Source: Phaeobacter porticola (GTDB lineage Bacteria; Pseudomonadota; Alphaproteobacteria; Rhodobacterales; Rhodobacteraceae). From it: a stretch of DNA of 64,000 bases. The stretch covers positions 1 to 64,000 of the forward strand of contig NZ_CP016368.1 in NCBI RefSeq assembly GCF_001888185.1. Reading direction: 5' to 3'. How positions within the stretch are numbered: the stretch's first letter is position 1; every line of letters begins with the position of its first letter. This document shows positions 17,796-26,921 of the stretch, piece after piece. A program made the position numbers and the translations under genes. Under the pieces are notes generated by a model. It was not told the origin of the DNA. It searched no databases and was given only the letters and a program-made list of their open reading frames with translations.

Positions 17796-19274
17796 TTAGG
17801 CGAAGTCGAAGTCCGCTGCGGCCAGATCGCCGAGTGCAACACCTGTCAAGGTCACAGTGGTGTCTGCATCGATTGCGATGGTGACACCTTCGGAGGTTTC
17901 GTAAGCAACCGCCAGAACGTCGTCCAGGTCGTTGTAACCCAGCTCTTCCACGTTCAGTTTGTCAGCGTCTGTACCGAAGTCGGTGATGGTGGTCGCGCCT
18001 GTGCCCGCTTTCAGGACAAAGGTGTCATCGTCGTTACCACCGGTCAGCTCGTCGCCGCCGAGGCTGGTGTAGATCATGTCTGCACCGTCGCCACCGGTAA
18101 TGCTGTCTTCGCCAGCACCACCACGCAGTTCGTCGTCGCCTGTGCCGCCGCGCAGATCGTCGTCGCCGTCGCCACCTTTCAGGGTGTCGTTGTCAGCGCC
18201 ACCGTCGAGGTTGTCGTCGCCGTCACCACCGTTGATGATGTCGTTGCCGCCCAGACCGTCGAGGGTGCCGTCGTCGCCGTTGCCGCCGAAGATCATATCA
18301 GCGCCTGCGCCACCGGTGATTTCGTCTGCACCTGCGCCGCCGCCCAGGATGTTGCCGTCGTCGTCGCCAGCAGTCAGGGTGTCGTTGCCGTTGCCGCCGC
18401 GCAGAACGTTGACATCGTCGCCGCCGTTCAGATCGTCGTTGCCATTGCCACCGATCAGGGTGTCATTGCCAGCACCTGCAATAAGGGTGTTGTCCTGGTC
18501 GTCACCATTGAAGGTGTCGTTGCCTGCGTCTTCGCTACCGAAGTCGTTGGTTTCGTCGACGTCTGCGGAACCTTCAGTAGCAGTCCAGGAGTCATCACCG
18601 GTGGTGAAGGGAATGGTCTCTTCAAAGGTCACGGTAACGGTCTGGGTGTTGGTGCCGTCGGACAGAACCACAACGTAGGAGAAGGTTGCGTCTTCGCCGA
18701 CGTTGCCCTGAGCGGCAATCGCTGCGGTGTTCGCGGTGAAGGCCAGGCCAGTGCCGGATACGCTGAAGGCGCCATCGGTGTTGGTGAAGTTGTTGCCAAC
18801 GGTGGCAACGTCCTGACCATCAACGCTGACGATGGATGTCGCGGTGAAGTCAGTTGTGGTGGTTGCTTCGCCATCCCAGTCGTAGCTGGTGGTGGTTGCC
18901 AGCGCCAGCGGGGTGCCGTCTGCGTCACCAGCTGCGGGGTTGATCACACCTGTGGAGGCAACGCCTGCTTCGATGGTCGCGCCGTCGGAGAAGGTCACGG
19001 AAGTGAAACCTTCGGTCAGGGAAGCCGCGAAACCAGCTGTGGTGTCGTCGTCCAGAGTCCAGGTGTCGGTATCGGCGTCATAGGACACTTCAGCGTTTGC
19101 ACCGGCCATCAGAGCCGCCAGAGCATTGTCTTCGAGGGTCAGCGTGTCTGCGCCGCCATTGCCGTCAAGAGTGCTTGCAGCAGCAAATGTTACTGCGTCG
19201 GTCAGGCTGACTGCGTCATCGCCAGTTGAACCAGCAACAAAAGTCTCGCCGGTGGGTACATTAATATTAGCCAT
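17796..19274 (-). CDS. Secreted RTX calcium-binding protein
   Basis: Extracellular protein of 492 residues, strongly acidic. Residues 1-230 form a Thr/Ala/Asp-rich domain without recognised family. About 250-410 is a run of some 15 GGxGxDxLx nonapeptides that bind calcium, and the end FDFA after an acidic stretch is a typical type I secretion signal. There is no N-terminal signal peptide, as expected. ATG at 19272-19274 follows GGAG. Codon use differs from most of the plasmid: AAC, GAC, ACC and GGT dominate, suggesting very high expression. The likely exporter is the ABC/adaptor pair at 21371-24471. It may be a biofilm matrix or surface-layer protein; no catalytic domain was seen. Confidence 0.88.
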   Translation of the reverse strand: MANINVPTGETFVAGSTGDDAVSLTDAVTFAAASTLDGNGGADTLTLEDNALAALMAGANAEVSYDADTDTWTLDDDTTAGFAASLTEGFTSVTFSDGATIEAGVASTGVINPAAGDADGTPLALATTTSYDWDGEATTTTDFTATSIVSVDGQDVATVGNNFTNTDGAFSVSGTGLAFTANTAAIAAQGNVGEDATFSYVVVLSDGTNTQTVTVTFEETIPFTTGDDSWTATEGSADVDETNDFGSEDAGNDTFNGDDQDNTLIAGAGNDTLIGGNGNDDLNGGDDVNVLRGGNGNDTLTAGDDDGNILGGGAGADEITGGAGADMIFGGNGDDGTLDGLGGNDIINGGDGDDNLDGGADNDTLKGGDGDDDLRGGTGDDELRGGAGEDSITGGDGADMIYTSLGGDELTGGNDDDTFVLKAGTGATTITDFGTDADKLNVEELGYNDLDDVLAVAYETSEGVTIAIDADTTVTLTGVALGDLAAADFDFA

Positions 19275-20151
19275 TTTCTACTCCGTAGTAATGCTCGTCG
19301 ATTTCCTGCGAACAAACGCGCCTGCCTTATGCCCGCAAAGGTTTTACCGCTCTCTGTCTCTCTGGCTGGGCATCTGTTGTCAAGGAAACTTGCGCAGGCG
19401 GGCTCAGGAATTGCGGGGATGTCGAAATCGTGCCCTGCGCGCCACGCTGCCCCGTTGTGGGAAACTGGCAGCTTGCAGCTAATTTAACCATTTTAGGGGT
19501 TGAAAAGGCGGAGTCTTTTTGCAAATTTCTTGCCCGATTGGGGGTGCGTTGCGGCGGGCCAGCGGGAGCTATGGCGAATTTACGTGTGATTTCGCCGGTA
19601 CACTTGACGTTTTGCGAAGCGCCTGCGCATTTTGTTAACTCTTTCTTAATACATCTTATAAGGGTAGGGAATTCCTGACCCTGATCATTCTCTCACCTTG
19701 GGGGTGTGTGGTTTTTGCCACCTTGGCCAAAGTGGGTTTTCATTTATCAACATTTCATCCCGGCGTTTTTAATTCGCGACGCGAATTCTTTCACATTCTA
19801 TTCGCGTGAATAGGGTTTTGATTTAAATTAATCGGCTTTTTCTTCTGATTTTGGGTGCGTGGGGCGTTCTGAATTTCACTTTTTCCACACTACCCCCTTC
19901 GATGTATAAAGGTGGTAGCGCCTCGGGGCGGGGAAAATCCCGCTGAAACCGGTCAAATCTGACGTAAGGGCAGGGGCAGGGGCGAGAGAATCCCCGGTCC
20001 GCAGCAGGTGGGCGGAATCAGAGAGGCAGGGATTCTCTGACAGGCATTCTCAGGCCATTCTCGGGGCGCTCTCAGGCGCGGCGCTGTCCGCAACCAGGGG
20101 CGGCTCTTCCCTCTTCTTTCCCGGTGTCTGCCCCGGAGCGGCGCAAACCGA
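19275..20151. other. Long AT-rich intergenic region with palindromes
   Basis: About 880 bases without a convincing gene, markedly richer in A/T than the plasmid average between 19480 and 19910. It contains the RTX gene's promoter region, two adjacent inverted repeats (19771-19813), and an inverted pair AGAGAATCCC (about 19985) / GGGATTCTCT (about 20028) near the end of the next gene. Short frames here have no ribosome sites and no recognisable product. Confidence 0.5.
19771..19813. promoter_or_regulatory. Pair of inverted repeats, candidate operators
   Basis: A perfect AATTCGCG-A-CGCGAATT (19771-19787) is followed after 10 bases by CTATTC-GCGT-GAATAG (19798-19813). Both share ATTCGCG, so one dimeric regulator may bind twice. 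They lie about 500 bases upstream of the RTX start. Confidence 0.5.
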
Positions 20152-20928
20152 TCAGCCGTAGCAGCGGCGGGCCAGCTGGTGCAGGCGGGCGTCGTTGCGG
20201 CTCTTCTCGCCGACGATATTGCGCACCGCATCGGGAATGTCTTCGGCGGCTTTGGCCTGATTGCCGGTGTTCTCGCGGTGCTCTGTCAGCTCCGCCAGCC
20301 CATGGCTGCGGCGGAAATGCTGCAGGGAAGCGCCCAGATGTTCGGTGACACCAATAAAGCTGTAGGCGGCGTTCAGTTTCTCCAGCGCGTGATCAAAGGA
20401 GTAGAAGGCCCCGGCCATCAGCGACAGCTGGTAATCATAGGGCAGCACGCGGGCGTAGGATTCCAGCGTCGGATAGCGCGCGGCAAAGGCCTCGTGCTGG
20501 GGGTGTTTGTCGGAGGTGTTGTAGCGGTAGTTGGAAACAAAGCGGTCCAGCGGGTCGCGGATGATGGTGGCGCATTTCAGCGGCAGTTCCTGGTGGCGCC
20601 AATACATCACGTCAGACCAGGCAAAATGCCCCATCAGCACCTGACGGCAGGGGTTGGCCGCGTCGCTGCGCCGGTAGAGCGCCTTGCGCGTCTTGTTGCG
20701 GAACGACTGGTTGGTGTTTTCCCAGGAAACCGGGTGAAAGATGTCAAAAGCCTCTTGCAGGGCTTTGCCGACCGACATGCCTGCGGTCTTGGGGATATGC
20801 ATGAAGAGGATCACATCATTGGGATCGTGATAGGTCTCTGCCGCCACCAGACGGGGTGAAAACCGGGCCTCGAAGGCGGTCTCGGCAACGGTCTTGGTTG
20901 CGGTGGCCTGAGGGGAAACCTGTGACAT
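20152..20928 (-). CDS. Sulfotransferase family protein (third of three)
   Basis: 258 residues, of the Sulfotransfer_2-like type. The PAPS loop HIPKTAGMSVGKAL starts at about residue 44 and the 3'-phosphate site TIIRDPLDRFVSNYRY at about 121, both textbook in form and clearer than in the two other sulfotransferases. The ATG at 20926-20928 has GGAG about 12 bases upstream. It stands alone, divergent from the type I secretion genes and downstream of the RTX regulatory region. A role in sulfating the polysaccharide is inferred from the company it keeps. Confidence 0.85.
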   Translation of the reverse strand: MSQVSPQATATKTVAETAFEARFSPRLVAAETYHDPNDVILFMHIPKTAGMSVGKALQEAFDIFHPVSWENTNQSFRNKTRKALYRRSDAANPCRQVLMGHFAWSDVMYWRHQELPLKCATIIRDPLDRFVSNYRYNTSDKHPQHEAFAARYPTLESYARVLPYDYQLSLMAGAFYSFDHALEKLNAAYSFIGVTEHLGASLQHFRRSHGLAELTEHRENTGNQAKAAEDIPDAVRNIVGEKSRNDARLHQLARRCYG

Positions 20929-21370
20929 GATAAGGGCTTGCTCCACGTTGGACAGCAGGTGTCGGATGCGCTGTCGGGCCTTAGCGAAGGGGGGGGCGGA
21001 TGTCAATCTGAGCAGGTCTGTGCGGGCGGGTTTGCAGGCCGCTGTGGCGGGGCTGCCCGCCGATGGGGTGGCGGGTCTTTGCCCGGGGGTGATGACGGGC
21101 TGGCACTGGGGCTGCGCTGCTCTTGTCGTGACCCGCAAAGCCCTATGGACAGGGCATCGCAAGGGGGCAGGGCCTAGCTGTTTGACAAGGCTCTGGTGAC
21201 TGTGCTTTTGACCCTTTATCCAAAAGCGCCGGGGTGCATTCTGCATCTGGGCGCATCCGGCCATGGGCCCGCGGTCTCCCGGTTCTGTCGGGACAGGGGC
21301 CGCAGGGCCATCTGGATCTCTTAATTCTTTCTGGTTGCCCGTCGGGCGACACCGACAAAGGCAGCACGTC
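20929..21370. promoter_or_regulatory. Divergent control region, sulfotransferase and type I secretion genes
   Basis: A 442-base non-coding stretch between divergent genes. It carries a perfect -35-like TTGACA at 21183-21188, but no good -10 box at 17 bases, so I place no promoter. No palindrome of note was seen. Confidence 0.4.
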
Positions 21371-23167
21371 ATGGCACGCACCTCCGCACAGCATTCAAAA
21401 TCCGGGCTGGCTGAGATCCGCAAGGCGCGCAAGGGCAACCGCGGCGCCTTCTGGCTGATTGGCGTGTTCAGCTTCTTTGCCAATCTGCTGATGCTGACCA
21501 GCCCGCTCTATATGATGCAGGTCTATGACCGGGTGCTGGGCAGCCGCTCGCTGGAGACGCTGGTGGCGCTGACGGTGCTGGCGGGGTTCCTGTTCCTGAT
21601 CATGGGGGTGCTGGACTATGTGCGCGGCCGGATCCTGGCGCGGGTCGGGGCGCGGTTCCATGACCAGCTGGAGACCCGCGTGTTCAATGCGGTGCAGGAC
21701 AAATCGGCGGCGGGTTTTAATGATGATGCCGCCAAGGTGGGGCTGCGCGATCTGGAAGCGATGCAAAAGGCGCTGTCCTCGCCCATCGTTTCGGCGTTTT
21801 TCGACCTGCCCTGGACGCCGTTGTTTCTGGGGCTGATTGCGCTGTTCCATCCGCTGATGGGTCTGTTGGCGCTGATCGGGGGCGCGGTGCTGGTGGTTTT
21901 TGCGCTGGCCAATCAGATGGTGTCCAAGGCGCCGGTTGAAAATGCCAGCATGATGGCGGCCTCGGCGCATCAGGTGTCGGATGGGATGCGCAACAATGCC
22001 GAGCTGATCCAGGGGTTGGGGATGCGGCGTGCGGCCTTTGCCAAATGGCGGATGCTGCGCAGTCAGGCGGTTGTCTCGGAGCTGAGTGCGGCGGACATGA
22101 CCGGCGGCTTCAGCACCGCCACCCGCACGTTTCGGTTGGCGCTGCAATCGGCGATGCTGGGCACTGGCGCCTATCTGGTGCTGACCGAAGGGCTGACGCC
22201 GGGGGTGATGATTGCCTCGTCGATCATCATGGGGCGGGCGCTGGCCCCGATCGAGACGCTGATTGGTCAATGGGCGCTGGTGCAGCGGGCCATGCAGGCG
22301 CAAGAACGTCTGGGCCAGATGCTGACCGAAACCCCGGAACGCCCGGCGCCGATGAAACTGGCGCGCCCGGCGGCCAAACTGGAGGTGCAGGGCGTGGCTC
22401 TGGTGCCGCCGGTGGCGCCGGGGCAGGTGGCCAAGCCGGCCTTGCAGGGGCTGAATTTCAATATCCAGCCCGGTCAGGCGCTGGGGGTGATCGGTGCCTC
22501 TGGGGCGGGGAAATCCTCGCTGGCGCGGGCGCTGATCGGTGTCTGGCATCCGGTCTCGGGCAAGATCCGGCTCGATGGGGCGGCGCTCAATCAATATGAC
22601 ATGGATGATCTGGGCAGCTATATCGGCTATCTGCCGCAACAGGTGACGCTGTTTGACGGCACCATTGCCGAAAATATTGCCCGCCTGTCGATGATGCCGG
22701 ATCCCGATCAGGTGGTGGCGGCGGCGCGCAAGGCGGCGGTGCATGATATGATCCTGACCCTGCCGCAGGGCTATGACACGCCGGTGCGGGTGGCCAGCAA
22801 CCGGCTGTCGGGCGGGCAGGTGCAGCGCATCGGTCTGGCGCGCGCGCTTTATGGCGACCCGGTGCTGCTGGTGCTGGATGAGCCAAATTCAAATCTCGAT
22901 AACGAGGGCAGTCAGGCGCTGAACCTGGCGGTTTCTCACGCCAAGAAGGACGGGCGCGCGGTGATCATCATGGCGCATCGTCCGGCGGCGATTCAGCTCT
23001 GTGACCTGATCCTGATTCTGGACAATGGCACCCAGCGCGCCTTTGGTGCCAAGGACGCGGTGCTGGGAGAGCATCTGCAGAACCCGCAGGTGGCGCAGAA
23101 GAAACCGGCCCAGCAGCAGGCCGCTCCGAAACAGGCCGCTCCGAAACAGGCAGAGGCAAAATCATGA
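21371..23167 (+). CDS. Type I secretion ABC transporter/ATPase (PrtD-like)
   Basis: Inner-membrane exporter subunit of a type I secretion system, 598 residues. An N-terminal membrane domain (FWLIGVFSFFANLLMLTSPL, then MQVYDRVLGSRSLETL as in PrtD/RsaD) is followed by an ATPase domain. This has Walker A GASGAGKSS, signature LSGGQVQRIGLARAL and Walker B LLVLDEPNSNLD. No N-terminal peptidase domain is present, as expected for RTX export. The C-terminus has an AAPKQ duplication from a perfect 15-bp repeat. ATG 21371 is preceded by AAGG. The gene overlaps the adaptor gene by four bases. The TolC-like outer channel is not in the window. Confidence 0.93.
   Translation: MARTSAQHSKSGLAEIRKARKGNRGAFWLIGVFSFFANLLMLTSPLYMMQVYDRVLGSRSLETLVALTVLAGFLFLIMGVLDYVRGRILARVGARFHDQLETRVFNAVQDKSAAGFNDDAAKVGLRDLEAMQKALSSPIVSAFFDLPWTPLFLGLIALFHPLMGLLALIGGAVLVVFALANQMVSKAPVENASMMAASAHQVSDGMRNNAELIQGLGMRRAAFAKWRMLRSQAVVSELSAADMTGGFSTATRTFRLALQSAMLGTGAYLVLTEGLTPGVMIASSIIMGRALAPIETLIGQWALVQRAMQAQERLGQMLTETPERPAPMKLARPAAKLEVQGVALVPPVAPGQVAKPALQGLNFNIQPGQALGVIGASGAGKSSLARALIGVWHPVSGKIRLDGAALNQYDMDDLGSYIGYLPQQVTLFDGTIAENIARLSMMPDPDQVVAAARKAAVHDMILTLPQGYDTPVRVASNRLSGGQVQRIGLARALYGDPVLLVLDEPNSNLDNEGSQALNLAVSHAKKDGRAVIIMAHRPAAIQLCDLILILDNGTQRAFGAKDAVLGEHLQNPQVAQKKPAQQQAAPKQAAPKQAEAKS
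23120..23149 (+). repeat. Perfect 15-bp in-frame tandem duplication
   Basis: GCCGCTCCGAAACAG occurs twice in tandem in the C-terminal tail of the secretion ATPase, encoding AAPKQ twice. Confidence 0.9.
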
Positions 23168-24471
23168 GCGATACATCCAAATCCTACCCGATCCGTGGGC
23201 TGACCATTGCCGGGCTGCTGGCGATGGGTCTGCTGGTGGGCGGTCTTGGCCAATGGGCCGCCACGGCAGAAATCTCCGGCGCGGTGATTGCCTCTGGTTC
23301 GATCAAGGTGGAACAGAACCGCCAGGTGGTGCAGCACCCCTATGGCGGTGTTGTCGATGAGGTGCTGGTGAGCGAGGGCGATCTGGTTGAGGAAGACGCG
23401 CTGCTGCTGCGGCTGGAGCCGTCAGAGCTGCTGGCCGAACGGCAGATTGTCGAAGGCCAGCTGGCCGAAACCCTGGCCCGGCGCAGCCGCTACAGCGCGG
23501 AACGGGATGAGGCCGAGGAGGTCACTTTTGCCGAGCTGCTGTTCGAGCTGAGCGGCACCCATGTGCAGACCGAAGAGCTGATCAACGGGCAGAAACGCCT
23601 GTTTGAGGCGCGTCTGGTCAATTTGCGGGCCCGCATCAGCCGCTTGCAGGAGCGGGTGGGCCAGATCCAGAGCCAGATCGACGGCATCGAGGCGCAGCAA
23701 TCGGCCCTGCAGGAGCAATTGGTGCTGATCGGCAAGGAGCTGGAAAACCAGCAGAGCCTGCTGTCGCAGGGGCTGGCGCAGTCCAGCCGGGTGCTGTCGC
23801 TGCAGCGTGAACAGTCACGGCTGCGTGGTCAGGCCGGGGCGCTGACCGCCCAAAAGGCCCAGGCCGAAGGGCAGGTCACCGAATTGGGTCTGGAGATCCT
23901 CAACCAGACAAGTGCGCGACGCGAAGAGGCGATCACCACCCTGCGCGACCTGCAGGTGCGGGAGCTGGAGCTGATCGAACGGCGCAATGTGATCCTGCAG
24001 CGGCTGTCCCGGCTGGATGTGCGCGCGCCGATGGCGGGGGTGGTTTATGACCTCAATGTCTTTGCCCGCAAATCGGTGATCCGGGCGGCGGATCCGCTGA
24101 TGTATCTGATCCCGCAAAGCCAGCCTTTGGTGATTTCGGCGCAGGTGGCGCCGTCGGATATTGATCAGGTCTATCTCAACCAGCCTGTCAGCCTGAATTT
24201 CTCCAGCTTCAACCAGCGCACCACGCCGACGCTGTTTGGCACGGTGAGCACGGTCTCGGCCGATTCCTTTGTCGATCCGCAGACCGGGCGCAGCTATTAC
24301 GTGGTCGAGGCCCGGTTGAACAAAGGCGAGATCGACCGTCTGCCCGAGGGCAATGTGCTGGTGCCGGGGATGCCGGTGGAGACCTTCATCCAGACCAACA
24401 GCCGCACGCCCTTTGCCTATCTGTTGCAGCCGTTCACCGATTACCTGAACCGCGCCTTCCGCGAGAGCTGA
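23164..24471 (+). CDS. Type I secretion membrane fusion protein (HlyD/PrtE family)
   Basis: Periplasmic adaptor of 435 residues that joins the ABC exporter to an outer-membrane TolC-like channel. One N-terminal membrane segment (LTIAGLLAMGLLVGGLGQWA) is followed by the biotinyl-lipoyl half motif GAVIASGSIKVEQNRQVVQH. A long coiled-coil hairpin spans about residues 95-270. The second lipoyl half has DVRAPMAGVVYDLNVF, and the C-terminal beta domain ends with GMPVETFIQT, typical of the family. It is coupled to the ABC gene by an ATGA overlap. Probable cargo: the RTX proteins at 17796, 29907 and 32171. Confidence 0.93.
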   Translation: MSDTSKSYPIRGLTIAGLLAMGLLVGGLGQWAATAEISGAVIASGSIKVEQNRQVVQHPYGGVVDEVLVSEGDLVEEDALLLRLEPSELLAERQIVEGQLAETLARRSRYSAERDEAEEVTFAELLFELSGTHVQTEELINGQKRLFEARLVNLRARISRLQERVGQIQSQIDGIEAQQSALQEQLVLIGKELENQQSLLSQGLAQSSRVLSLQREQSRLRGQAGALTAQKAQAEGQVTELGLEILNQTSARREEAITTLRDLQVRELELIERRNVILQRLSRLDVRAPMAGVVYDLNVFARKSVIRAADPLMYLIPQSQPLVISAQVAPSDIDQVYLNQPVSLNFSSFNQRTTPTLFGTVSTVSADSFVDPQTGRSYYVVEARLNKGEIDRLPEGNVLVPGMPVETFIQTNSRTPFAYLLQPFTDYLNRAFRES

Positions 24472-24661
24472 GACAGCTTGCGCCCAAGCCTCTGATTTTC
24501 CGGCCTCCCGTTTGGTATCTGACGGGGGGAAGGTGCAAAATCGACTGCCACTCTGGCGCAACATGTTTTAGACTGACGCGACCCCGGTCACTGGGCTCTG
24601 TCGGCGTGCCCGCGCTCAGGTATAGACAGGCGATGGACCGCAACAGATTTAAGGATAGCAG

Positions 24662-25780
24662 ATGAAAAAAGCCCTCATCACCGGTGTAACGGGTCAGGAT
24701 GGGTCCTACCTTGCGGAGTTTCTTCTTGAGAAGGGCTATGAGGTGCATGGGCTGAAGCGGCGGGCGTCGTCGTTCAACACCCAGCGGGTGGATCACATCT
24801 ATCAGGACCCGCACACCGATCATGCCCGGTTCAAACTGCATTACGGCGATCTGACCGACACTTCGAACCTGACCCGCCTGCTGAGCGAGATCGAACCGGA
24901 TGAGGTCTATAACCTCGGCGCGCAGTCCCATGTGGCGGTCAGTTTTGAGGCCCCGGAATATACCGCCGATGTCGATGGCATCGGCACGCTGCGCCTGCTG
25001 GAGGCGATCCGCTTTCTGGGGCTGGAGAAGAAAACCCGGTTTTATCAGGCCTCCACGTCTGAGCTCTATGGTCTGGTGCAGGAAACCCCGCAGCGCGAGA
25101 CGACGCCGTTTTACCCGCGCAGCCCCTATGCGGTGGCCAAGCTTTATTCTTACTGGATCACGGTCAACTACCGCGAGGCTTACGGGATCTATGCCTGCAA
25201 CGGCATCCTGTTCAACCACGAGAGCCCGCGCCGCGGCGAGACATTCGTAACCCGCAAGATCACCCGCGGCCTCGCCAATATCGCCCAAGGTCTCGAGGAC
25301 TGTCTCTATATGGGCAATATCGACGCGCTGCGTGACTGGGGCCATGCCAAGGATTACGTGCGGATGCAGTGGATGATGCTGCAGCAGGAGGCGCCTGAGG
25401 ATTTTGTCATTGCCACCGGCAAGCAATATTCGGTGCGCCAGTTCATCACCTGGTCGGCGCAGGAACTGGGGCTGACGCTGGCGTTTTCGGGCGAAGGTGT
25501 CGAGGAGATTGCCACGGTGACCGCGATTGAGGGCGATATGGCCCCGGCGCTGAAAGTGGGCGATGTGGTGCTGCGCATTGATCCGCGTTATTTCCGCCCC
25601 GCCGAGGTTGAGACGCTGCTGGGGGATCCTTCTAAGGCGAAGGAAAAACTGGGCTGGGAGCCGGAGATCACCACCGAAGAGATGTGCGCCGAGATGGTGC
25701 GCGAAGACCTCAAAACCGCCCGCCGCCATGCCTTGCTGAAAGAGCACGGCATGGATCTGCCGGTCAGCACCGAGGGCTGA
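24662..25780 (+). CDS. gmd: GDP-mannose 4,6-dehydratase
   Basis: First committed enzyme of GDP-L-fucose synthesis; converts GDP-mannose to GDP-4-keto-6-deoxymannose. 372 residues, the usual size. Seen: NADP site [15 protein letters not shown], the [11 protein letters not shown] block that contacts substrate, STSELYG, and the catalytic [13 protein letters not shown] 24662 follows AAGGATAGCAG. The next gene, fcl, starts five bases after the stop, so the two are an operon. GDP-mannose is supplied by manC 1.1 kb downstream. Confidence 0.97.
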   Translation: MKKALITGVTGQDGSYLAEFLLEKGYEVHGLKRRASSFNTQRVDHIYQDPHTDHARFKLHYGDLTDTSNLTRLLSEIEPDEVYNLGAQSHVAVSFEAPEYTADVDGIGTLRLLEAIRFLGLEKKTRFYQASTSELYGLVQETPQRETTPFYPRSPYAVAKLYSYWITVNYREAYGIYACNGILFNHESPRRGETFVTRKITRGLANIAQGLEDCLYMGNIDALRDWGHAKDYVRMQWMMLQQEAPEDFVIATGKQYSVRQFITWSAQELGLTLAFSGEGVEEIATVTAIEGDMAPALKVGDVVLRIDPRYFRPAEVETLLGDPSKAKEKLGWEPEITTEEMCAEMVREDLKTARRHALLKEHGMDLPVSTEG

Positions 25781-25784
25781 GAGC

Positions 25785-26774
25785 ATGGGCACCAGCGCTG
25801 TGAAACTCTATGTGGCCGGCCATCGTGGCATGGTGGGTGGTGCTATCCTGCGCCGTTTGCAGGCGCGTCAGGATGCGGGGGCAGACATTCAGCTGGTCAC
25901 CCGGACCAGCGCCGAGCTGGATCTGACCAATCAGGCGGCGGTGCAGGCGTTTTTTGCCGCAGAACGCCCCGATCAGGTGGTGCTGGCGGCAGCCAAAGTG
26001 GGCGGCATCCATGCCAACAACGCCTATCCGGCGCAGTTCATCTATGAAAACCTGATGATGGAATGCAATGTGATCCATGCCGCCCATCAGCAGGGCGTTG
26101 AGCGGCTGTTGCAGCTGGGATCCAGCTGCATCTACCCCAAACACGCCCCGCAGCCGATGGCCGAAGCCGCCCTGCTGAGCGATGTGCTGGAGGCCACAAA
26201 TGAGCCCTATGCCATTGCCAAGATCGCAGGCATCAAGCTCTGCGAGAGTTACAACCGCCAATATGGTCGCGATTACCGCTCGGTGATGCCGACCAATCTC
26301 TATGGGCCGGGGGATAATTTTCACCCCGAAAACAGCCATGTTCTGCCGGCGCTTATCCGTCGGTTTGATGCGGCGGCGCGGGCGGGCGAGGATCACGTGA
26401 CGATCTGGGGCACCGGTACGCCCCGGCGTGAATTCCTGCATGTGGATGATATGGCGGCGGCCTCGCTGTTTGTGCTGGATCTGGACCAACAGACCTATCA
26501 GCGTGAAACCAGCCCGATGCTGAGCCATATCAACGTCGGCTGCGGGCAGGATATCTCGATCCTGGAGCTGGCCCGGATGGTGGCCGATGTGGTGGGCTTT
26601 GATGGTGAGATCCGCACCAATCCCGATCAGCCCGACGGCACCCCACGCAAGCTGATGGATGTCTCGCGGCTGGCCCGGCTGGGCTGGCAGTCGGAAATTG
26701 CCCTGCGCGACGGGATTGCCCAGACCTATGAATGGTATCTGCAGCAGGATCAGGCCAGCCTGCGCAGCAAATAA
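25785..26774 (+). CDS. fcl: GDP-L-fucose synthase
   Basis: Epimerase-reductase that completes GDP-L-fucose from the Gmd product. 329 residues, normal length. NADP site [30 protein letters not shown] and the catalytic [16 protein letters not shown] are intact. The product EFLHVDDMA stretch near residue 215 is typical. The coding end is duplicated: the last codons and stop recur 20 bases later (26759-26797), a small tandem duplication that leaves the protein unaffected. Confidence 0.97.
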   Translation: MGTSAVKLYVAGHRGMVGGAILRRLQARQDAGADIQLVTRTSAELDLTNQAAVQAFFAAERPDQVVLAAAKVGGIHANNAYPAQFIYENLMMECNVIHAAHQQGVERLLQLGSSCIYPKHAPQPMAEAALLSDVLEATNEPYAIAKIAGIKLCESYNRQYGRDYRSVMPTNLYGPGDNFHPENSHVLPALIRRFDAAARAGEDHVTIWGTGTPRREFLHVDDMAAASLFVLDLDQQTYQRETSPMLSHINVGCGQDISILELARMVADVVGFDGEIRTNPDQPDGTPRKLMDVSRLARLGWQSEIALRDGIAQTYEWYLQQDQASLRSK

Positions 26775-26797
26775 CCTGCCTGCGCAGCAAGTAACCA
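26759..26797 (+). repeat. 20-bp tandem duplication across the fcl stop codon
   Basis: The block GCCTGCGCAGCAAATAACC is repeated 20 bases later with G for one A. The second copy lies past the stop codon. Confidence 0.75.
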
Positions 26798-26921
26798 AGC
26801 CGCTGGCCATCGCCGCAAAAAAGGCCCAGAAAAGACAGCCCAATAGCCCAGAAAGCGGGCAGACATTGGCACCAAACAGGTCAAAGACCAGACCCAGAGA
26901 CCGGTCGGAAAGGGACAGCCC

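Noticed and set aside
18000-18560. Possible CRISPR or minisatellite array
   Set aside because: The regular 27-bp pattern is the coding form of RTX nonapeptides, in frame, with no spacers.
21183-21210. Perfect TTGACA as a promoter for the secretion genes
   Set aside because: No -10 box at 16-18 bases, so a sigma-70 promoter is not supported by sequence alone.
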